Shown piece after piece: positions 13,059 to 17,632 of a stretch of DNA of 17,632 nucleotides. The first letter of the stretch is position 1. The number at the start of each line of letters is the position of its first letter. Origin of the DNA: Dehalococcoidia bacterium (GTDB lineage: Bacteria; Chloroflexota; Dehalococcoidia; GIF9; AB-539-J10); contig SOJG01000037.1 in NCBI GenBank assembly GCA_004375885.1, positions 1 through 17,632 on the forward strand, in the 5' to 3' direction. The position numbers were made by a program, and so were the translations under genes. The notes under the pieces are model-generated. The model worked only from the letters and a program-made list of their open reading frames with translations. It ran no database searches and was not told the origin of the DNA.

Positions 13059-14555
13059 CTAGGTCGACTTCTTGCTCAGGGCATCAGGGTCGCCACCGCT
13101 CATACCAGCGATGTACCTGACCATCTTTTTCCTGGACTCGATGTCGTACTGGGTGGTGATAGCGATTTGTTCCATGATAGGTGACCCTCCACCGTGGTAA
13201 CTGCCGATGTTGTATATGCCTCCGGATGCTGAGCAGAGCACATCACCCAGGTAACGCCAAAGCTGTGCCTGGTCCTCCACAGGCATGTTACGACTGCGCT
13301 TAGTATATTTCAGGAGCAGGTCACCGGTCTCCGGGTTCAGAAAATCCCTCTCGTGAGGGAAGGTAGCTACCACTCCGCCGGCGATGTCGCAAAGCATCTC
13401 TGCTTCGCGGTAGACTGACTCACCCGTCAAGCAGCGGCCGACGTTGCAGTAAATCGAATTGGGTATATAGGAGCCAGGGCCATAGGGCACGAATCCGATT
13501 CCCGGTATGTAGACCTCAGGCTTGCCCAGGGCAGAAGCTGTGTATCCCGCCGCATAACCCAGCTCAGTGGTCAAGATAATCTCGGCCAGCTTCTGCCGAA
13601 CGAGAGGTGTCTTGTGGACGTTGTTAGCCTCGGCAGCAAGTGCTGCACTTCCCAGAATTATGTCGCCGATAGCCGGTTTGCAGCCAGAATAGGAATGGCG
13701 GTGGAAGAGGGCAAAGAGGAGCGCCAGCACGCCACCATGCTGCCATTCGCCGGCAAGGAAGACTCTTTCCCAGGGCACGAAGCAGTCATCAAATATCATG
13801 TAAGAGTCTGTGGCTCCGGGTAGGAAGCCACGCTTGAAGTGCTCCCTGGGTCTGAGGTTATGGATGGTAACCACCTGTTTCAGCCCTTCCCAATCGCCGG
13901 GAATGGCAAAGGCGACGGCGTAGTCCTTGTCCTCTGGACGTAACGCTCGCGTCGGCACTACCAGCACCTCGTCGGCAACTGACGCCTCGGAGATATGCAG
14001 TTTGCAGCCACTGACTATGATGCCATCACTACGCCTCTCCTTAATCCGTACGTAGGCATCCGGGTCGGGCTGGTCAGCAGGCCTCAGTATCCTATCGCCC
14101 TTGACGTCCGTCTGGGCGCAGCAACCCACCAGGTCTTCGCTTTGGAAGCGACTGAGCCACTTCTTGAAGTTCTCGTGATACTGTGTGGCGCCTCTGTTCA
14201 TCTTGTCCGCTTCGTAGGATACGTTGTAGATAGCATTCGTGGCGTCAATGCCCATGCAGCGCTGGATACAGCCGGCCACCTTCTGGCAGAGCATGCGGGT
14301 CATGTCCTGCTTCTTGTGCAAATCATCGGTGTTCTGGTGGATGTGAGTGAAGCGGCTGATGCGCTCGCCACTGAGATGAGAGATAGCAGTGCAGAGGTCC
14401 TCGTTCTCTGGCCTGGCAGCCTCGTTAAATGTAGTGCCGATGGTATTTATGCAGTCCATCTGTAGTTCATCTGTACGGTCGATTAACTCGCCATTGAGAT
14501 AAATGTTTCGCCGCATTTTTGCCAGACCCTGAATGTACTGCTCTCTTGTTCTCAT
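13059..14555 (-). CDS. abfD: 4-hydroxybutyryl-CoA dehydratase/vinylacetyl-CoA isomerase family enzyme
   Basis: A 498-residue member of the HpaB/AbfD family. AbfD uses FAD plus a [4Fe-4S] cluster to dehydrate 4-hydroxybutyryl-CoA to crotonyl-CoA by a ketyl-radical route. The four cluster ligands of clostridial AbfD (C99, C103, H292, C299) have counterparts with matching spacing here: C96, C100 (GCIQRC), H285 and C292 (FHRHSYSGCK). Y289 and K293 also match active-site residues. In the segment SGCKLHIS (182-189) a serine stands where AbfD has T190. The flavin mono-oxygenases of the family lack these cluster ligands, so oxygen-independent chemistry is likely. ATG 14553-14555 is chosen because GGAGGG precedes it; a TTG 18 nt upstream overlaps that site. 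The gene stands alone on its strand. Whether 4-hydroxybutyryl-CoA is the real substrate is open. Confidence 0.85.
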   Translation of the reverse strand: MRTREQYIQGLAKMRRNIYLNGELIDRTDELQMDCINTIGTTFNEAARPENEDLCTAISHLSGERISRFTHIHQNTDDLHKKQDMTRMLCQKVAGCIQRCMGIDATNAIYNVSYEADKMNRGATQYHENFKKWLSRFQSEDLVGCCAQTDVKGDRILRPADQPDPDAYVRIKERRSDGIIVSGCKLHISEASVADEVLVVPTRALRPEDKDYAVAFAIPGDWEGLKQVVTIHNLRPREHFKRGFLPGATDSYMIFDDCFVPWERVFLAGEWQHGGVLALLFALFHRHSYSGCKPAIGDIILGSAALAAEANNVHKTPLVRQKLAEIILTTELGYAAGYTASALGKPEVYIPGIGFVPYGPGSYIPNSIYCNVGRCLTGESVYREAEMLCDIAGGVVATFPHERDFLNPETGDLLLKYTKRSRNMPVEDQAQLWRYLGDVLCSASGGIYNIGSYHGGGSPIMEQIAITTQYDIESRKKMVRYIAGMSGGDPDALSKKST

Positions 14556-14592
14556 TTTTCCCTCCTTGCTCAATGGGCAACTAAGTCTGTAA

Positions 14593-14617
14593 TAAGCCGG
14601 TTCTCAGAACTGGCTTA
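14593..14617. promoter_or_regulatory. 25-bp near-perfect palindrome at the abfD-like transcription start
   Basis: TAAGCCGGTTCT (14593-14604) and AGAACTGGCTTA (14606-14617) are inverted around one central base, with a single mismatched pair. On the minus strand it begins about at the predicted transcription start of the AbfD-like gene and ends before its ribosome binding site. This is the classic position for a repressor operator; a hairpin in the 5' leader (10-bp stem, 5-nt loop) is the alternative. Confidence 0.6.
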
Positions 14618-14623
14618 GCCCAT

Positions 14624-14632
14624 AGTATATCA
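14624..14632 (-). promoter_or_regulatory. Extended -10 promoter of the abfD-like gene
   Basis: On the minus strand the sequence reads TGA-TATACT, an extended -10 with 5 of 6 consensus bases. No good -35 is visible at 17 bp; a CTGACA lies 20 bp upstream of the -10. Predicted start is near 14617, with a leader of about 60 nt. Confidence 0.45.
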
Positions 14633-15057
14633 TGCCCCATTCGTCAGCTTGTCAGGCATCGTAGCTTTAGAGCCCTCATGACCATGTGACCCTGTAAACT
14701 GTCCCTCGCCTTGCTGGGACATAGTGACGAGAATTCGATGCTGAGATCCTTCTCCCGACTGGTGACTCCTCATCATGTCATATCCTGGGGATTCCGGTTT
14801 CTCCTTTGCTAATGATACCCAATAGGTGATAGCTCAGTTTCTCCAGAATCTTAGATTGTAGTCTGTTGCGCCGGGCAAATGTCCCTGCCTTGCAGCTTTG
14901 CTGCGAATTCGTGCGCGTTGGGTCAACAAGGGAGTGAATCTGCCGATAGGGACTGCACGCCGCGTCTCACGCCAGCCCATCGTAGCGAATTGATAAACGA
15001 GAACCCCTGTAAGGTTCTTGGAATGGAGTTGTCTGTCGAGGCACGGCCATGTACACC
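14633..15057. other. Intergenic region between the abfD-like promoter and recR (425 nt)
   Basis: Apart from the promoter at its left edge and a hairpin near recR (14998-15020), I see no gene, tRNA or known small RNA. A plus-strand frame from 14879 runs antisense into recR and has no domain features. Confidence 0.5.
14998..15020 (-). terminator. Possible terminator of the dnaX-ybaB-recR operon
   Basis: About 40 nt after the recR stop, on the minus strand, AAGAACC and GGTTCT(C) pair around a 7-nt loop (6 perfect pairs, extended by a wobble and a G-C pair). Only a short TTT follows, so it would be a weak terminator. Confidence 0.3.
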
Positions 15058-15657
15058 TCAGAACTCTCGCCTGTTTTCCAGCGCTTGCCCCAGGGTTAGG
15101 TCGTCAGCATATTCCAGCTCAGCGCCGAAGGGCAGGCCGCGAGCCAGGCGCGTCACGCGAATGCCGAGGGGCTTGATAATCCGTTGCAGATACATGGCCA
15201 CGGTCTCGCTCTCTACATTAGGGTTAGTTGCGATGATAACTTCGACTACTGAGTCATCCTGAAGCCGAGTCAAAAGCTCCTTTATTCTTAGTGCGTCGGG
15301 TCCTACGCCCTGTGCCGGGCTAATAGTTCCGTGAATCACATGGTAAACACCGTCGTATTTCCCCGTTTGCTCCAGAGGGAAGATGTCTGAAGGTCTCTCC
15401 ACAACACAGATTCTAGAGTGGTCACGATCTTTGTCTTGGCAGATTCGGCAAGGGTCACAGTCAGTCGTGTTGAAGCAAACTGAACAGAGCTTTATCTGTT
15501 CCTTTAGTGTCAGAATAGCCTCCGCTAAAGCCTTAGCTTCTTCGTCGGGGCTGCGCAGGAGATGATGGGTCAGCCTTTGAGCGCTTTTTGGCCCGATTCC
15601 AGGCAGCTTGTTGAATTCCTCGATTAGCCTAGCTATCGGCTGAGCGACAAATCTCAT
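15058..15657 (-). CDS. recR: Recombination protein RecR
   Basis: A 199-residue RecR, the standard length. RecR works with RecF/RecO to load RecA on gapped DNA. It shows the helix-hairpin-helix LPGIGPKSAQRL (18-29), a C4 zinc finger (C58, C61, C70, C73, with an extra C67) and the Toprim domain beginning ICVVERPSDIFPLEQTGKYD, followed by YHVIHGTISPAQGVGP. It is the last gene of the conserved dnaX-ybaB-recR order. The ATG at 15655-15657 has a weak AGGA before it. An unusually long 143-nt spacer containing a repeat separates it from ybaB. Confidence 0.96.
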   Translation of the reverse strand: MRFVAQPIARLIEEFNKLPGIGPKSAQRLTHHLLRSPDEEAKALAEAILTLKEQIKLCSVCFNTTDCDPCRICQDKDRDHSRICVVERPSDIFPLEQTGKYDGVYHVIHGTISPAQGVGPDALRIKELLTRLQDDSVVEVIIATNPNVESETVAMYLQRIIKPLGIRVTRLARGLPFGAELEYADDLTLGQALENRREF

Positions 15658-15699
15658 TTTCCTGAATCCTGCACCTTGCTGGCGTTCCGACTACCTTCC

Positions 15700-15765
15700 T
15701 GTCATTCTGAGCGCAGCGAAGAATCTCCGACGCTCTTTCTAGACCCTTCGCTTAGCTCAGGCTCC
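15700..15765. repeat. REP-like inverted repeat between ybaB and recR
   Basis: TGTCATTCTGAGCGCAGCG begins an element whose core CTGAGCGCAGCGAAG (15707-15721) is repeated in inverted form as CTTCGCTTAGCTCAG (15746-15760), 13 of 15 bases matching, across a 24-nt loop. The left half (GTCATTCTGAGCG.AGCGAAGAATC) is a repeat type seen between genes in many bacterial genomes. It lies inside the operon and could affect recR mRNA. Confidence 0.6.
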
Positions 15766-15800
15766 GGTCGACATAGAGCCACGCATCTCTGGGCTCTCCC

Positions 15801-16106
15801 CTAGGGCAAGCCCGGGATATTGAGACCACCGGTCAAGCTGCTGAGGCGCCTGCTAACCAGATCTTGCGACTTGGCGACAGCCTCGTTAACAGCTGTCATG
15901 ACCAAATCCTGCAGCAACTCTACATCCCCAGCCTCCACCACCTCGGGAGATATCTCCACTGAATGAATCTTCTGGTGTCCATCAAGCACCACCTTGACGG
16001 CACCGCCTCCGCTGGTAGCGTCCACGGTAATGCTGCCCAGTTCTTCTTGGGCTTTAGCCAGCTTCGCCTGGAGTTGCTGGGCTTGACGCAGTATTGATTT
16101 GTCCAT
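15801..16106 (-). CDS. ybaB: YbaB/EbfC-family nucleoid-associated protein
   Basis: A 101-residue protein of the YbaB/EbfC family, a small dimeric DNA-binding protein encoded between dnaX and recR in most bacteria. The N-terminal coiled-coil-like helix (ILRQAQQLQAKLAKAQEEL) is followed by ITVDATSGGGAVKVVLDGHQ, the hallmark strand region, and a C-terminal helix rich in alanine and valine (MTAVNEAVAKSQDL). The ATG has a strong AGGAGG on the minus strand. A 30-nt gap separates it from dnaX. Confidence 0.95.
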   Translation of the reverse strand: MDKSILRQAQQLQAKLAKAQEELGSITVDATSGGGAVKVVLDGHQKIHSVEISPEVVEAGDVELLQDLVMTAVNEAVAKSQDLVSRRLSSLTGGLNIPGLP

Positions 16107-16136
16107 CTGCCTCCTTTCCTTCGATTTGGCTGGGGA

Positions 16137-17632
16137 CTACGGCTCCTCCTCACTGATGCGGGCTCCCATTTCCAGAGCAGCTTTGATCACCGGATTGTGT
16201 ATCCTTGCCTCGGACTGAATCTCCGGTTTATGATCGACCAAAATACACCGTATCTTATAGGGCCGGCCGAAGACCTCTTTAAGCTTCTTCTCCACCAGAT
16301 GTCGGTATTTAGCGTCTTCGATCTTCTCCTTGTGGAAGGAGTAGTAGAAACCCAATACCAGTGTATCATCTTCAAGGGCTATAGGGTCACAAGCGCTACG
16401 CAGAAAGGCATCCAGATTGCCACTTGAACCTTCCCCTCGCAGGGATTTGATGAACTCCCTCCAATGACTGCGGAGGGAATCAATGTCGTGAGAGATGTTT
16501 GTGTTCGGGATCTCGGCACCATCTCGTACTGCAGGTATCTCGTCGCGAACCGCCATCCCGACGGACTCGCGATCCAATGCCGCAGGAACCTCAGTTTCCT
16601 CTAATGGCTCAGCTGTCTGAGCGGCATTCCCTACGCCGGAAGGCTTAGCGGTAGTTGGCTGGTCCTGGCCTCCAGGCGGAGATAGAGCACAATCCAGTAA
16701 AGCCAGCTCCAAGGGCAAGGCGGAGTAATTGCCGCTTCGAAAATCTATGCTGGAAAACGATTTGACTGCCTTTAGCAGGTAGTCCAGCCGAGCATTGGCG
16801 GCAAGGCCTTCCATCTCAGCCCAGTCTTCGCCCGTAACGTCCAGAGCCTCCTCGCACCGCGATTTGGCCAACAGCAATGCTCGAAGGTATTCTACCAAGC
16901 CCAGATTGAACTGGCGAAGGTCAACACCATCGCTATCGAGGCTATTTATGACTCTTAGCCCGGCAGTCACATCCCTGGCGACCACAGATCGTGCTAGCTG
17001 CCTTACTCGTGAATTCCAACCGACGCCAAGCTCCGCTCGAACCTGATCAAGCTCAATTCGGTTGCCATAGCAAGCAATCATCTGCTGCAATATATTTTCG
17101 GCATCTCGAAGGCTCCCGGTGGCACCACGGGCAATAAGCTTTAAGGAATCAGGCTCAATATGAACTCCCTCCTTCTCGCAGATTCGCTGGAGTTTGTCCA
17201 TTATCTCGGTCTGCCCCAGGCGCCGGAAATTGAACCGCTGACATCTTGATACTATGGTGGACATCACCTTGTGCGCTTCAGTGGTAGCTAAGACAAAAAC
17301 TACATGCCCTGGCGGCTCCTCCAATGTCTTCAGCAAGGCATTGCAGGCCGCCTCGGTAAGCATGTGCACTTCGTCTACAATATACACCTTGTAGCGGGCA
17401 AGATTGGGAGCGTAGTTTGCCTTTTCTCTCAGGCTACGGATTTCGTCGATGCCACGATTGCTGGCGGCATCTATCTCTATTACGTCCAGAGCCCTGCCCT
17501 CGGTGATTGAGCGACACATATCGCAAGCATTGCACGGCTCGCCGCCCGCTTGGTTGGGACAGTTAACCGCCTTGGCTAGGATGCGTGCCATGCTGGTTTT
17601 GCCTGTACCTCTCGGACCGCAAAAGAGGTAAG
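16137..17632 (-). CDS. dnaX: DNA polymerase III subunit gamma/tau (5' end cut by window)
   Basis: The clamp-loader ATPase. The frame stays open to the right edge, where it encodes YLFCGPRGTGKTS, the Walker A loop, so about the first 35-40 residues lie outside the window; the ATG at 17589-17591 is internal. Visible landmarks, numbered from the first residue in the window, are Walker A (5-13), the zinc module CPNQAGGEPCNACDMC (C24, C33, C36, C39), the Walker B segment YIVDEVHML (83-91) and the SRC arginine-finger motif (128-130). The C-terminal half holds the oligomerisation region, a variable linker rich in E, A and P, and a final LVLGFYYSFHKEKIED-type domain. I see no A-rich slippery site of the E. 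coli type, so a frameshifted gamma product is not evident. The gene is followed by ybaB and recR. Confidence 0.96.
   Translation of the reverse strand, partial: YLFCGPRGTGKTSMARILAKAVNCPNQAGGEPCNACDMCRSITEGRALDVIEIDAASNRGIDEIRSLREKANYAPNLARYKVYIVDEVHMLTEAACNALLKTLEEPPGHVVFVLATTEAHKVMSTIVSRCQRFNFRRLGQTEIMDKLQRICEKEGVHIEPDSLKLIARGATGSLRDAENILQQMIACYGNRIELDQVRAELGVGWNSRVRQLARSVVARDVTAGLRVINSLDSDGVDLRQFNLGLVEYLRALLLAKSRCEEALDVTGEDWAEMEGLAANARLDYLLKAVKSFSSIDFRSGNYSALPLELALLDCALSPPGGQDQPTTAKPSGVGNAAQTAEPLEETEVPAALDRESVGMAVRDEIPAVRDGAEIPNTNISHDIDSLRSHWREFIKSLRGEGSSGNLDAFLRSACDPIALEDDTLVLGFYYSFHKEKIEDAKYRHLVEKKLKEVFGRPYKIRCILVDHKPEIQSEARIHNPVIKAALEMGARISEEEP

Noticed and set aside
12884..13184. Plus-strand open frames after the activase gene
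   Set aside because: They run into the antisense of the AbfD-like gene, lack family similarity and have no convincing ribosome binding site.
14633..15057. Signal recognition particle RNA or tRNA gene near the dnaX operon
   Set aside because: The conserved SRP core motif (GGAAGCAGC-type) and tRNA T-loop or anticodon-arm patterns were not found.
14879..15262. A 127-codon plus-strand open frame overlapping the end of recR
   Set aside because: More than half is antisense to recR; the rest has no protein-like features.
1..17632. CRISPR array, insertion sequence or prophage genes
   Set aside because: No regularly spaced direct repeats, transposase or integrase motifs, or phage structural genes were seen on either strand.

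Overview
The window looks like a chromosomal segment of a strictly anaerobic bacterium. The gene families and intergenic repeats would fit the Chloroflexota (Dehalococcoidia-like), but no marker in the window proves this. Evidence for anaerobic life is the density of oxygen-sensitive enzymes: a tungsten/molybdenum aldehyde ferredoxin oxidoreductase (AOR), a glycyl radical enzyme with its radical-SAM activase, a 4-hydroxybutyryl-CoA dehydratase-type enzyme and an FrhB-type iron-sulfur flavoprotein.

Layout. (1) 1-350: the 3' end of a penicillin-acylase-like gene and its strong terminator. (2) 349-1783, minus strand: a ThiF/MoeB-like adenylyltransferase, a MoaD-like sulfur carrier and a doubtful small ORF, probably serving pyranopterin cofactor synthesis for the AOR. 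(3) 1784-2184: a divergent intergenic region with a promoter for each side and a degenerate repeat. (4) 2185-9154, plus strand: SCP2-like protein, iron-type alcohol dehydrogenase, a DUF4242-like small protein, AOR, an AMP-forming acyl-CoA synthetase overlapping the AOR by 8 nt, and after a 251-nt gap an FrhB-type protein with an unusual C-terminal helix-turn-helix. (5) 9251-12725, plus: a near-consensus promoter, a leader with two dyads, a glycyl radical enzyme and its activase. (6) 13059-14632, minus: an AbfD-type dehydratase/isomerase with an extended -10 promoter and a near-perfect 25-bp palindrome at the predicted start of transcription. (7) 15058-17632, minus: the housekeeping set dnaX-ybaB-recR, with dnaX cut by the window end and a repeat element between ybaB and recR.

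How the genes may work together (inference): the glycyl radical enzyme would make an aldehyde or other product by radical elimination. Aldehydes would be oxidised by the AOR or reduced by the alcohol dehydrogenase. The acid would be activated to an acyl-CoA by the co-translated ligase, and the AbfD-like enzyme would dehydrate or isomerise a CoA thioester. The FrhB-like protein could exchange electrons with ferredoxin. The substrate cannot be read from the sequence. The best leads are the substrate of the glycyl radical enzyme, the FrhB-HTH fusion and two palindromic operator candidates upstream of the radical enzymes.
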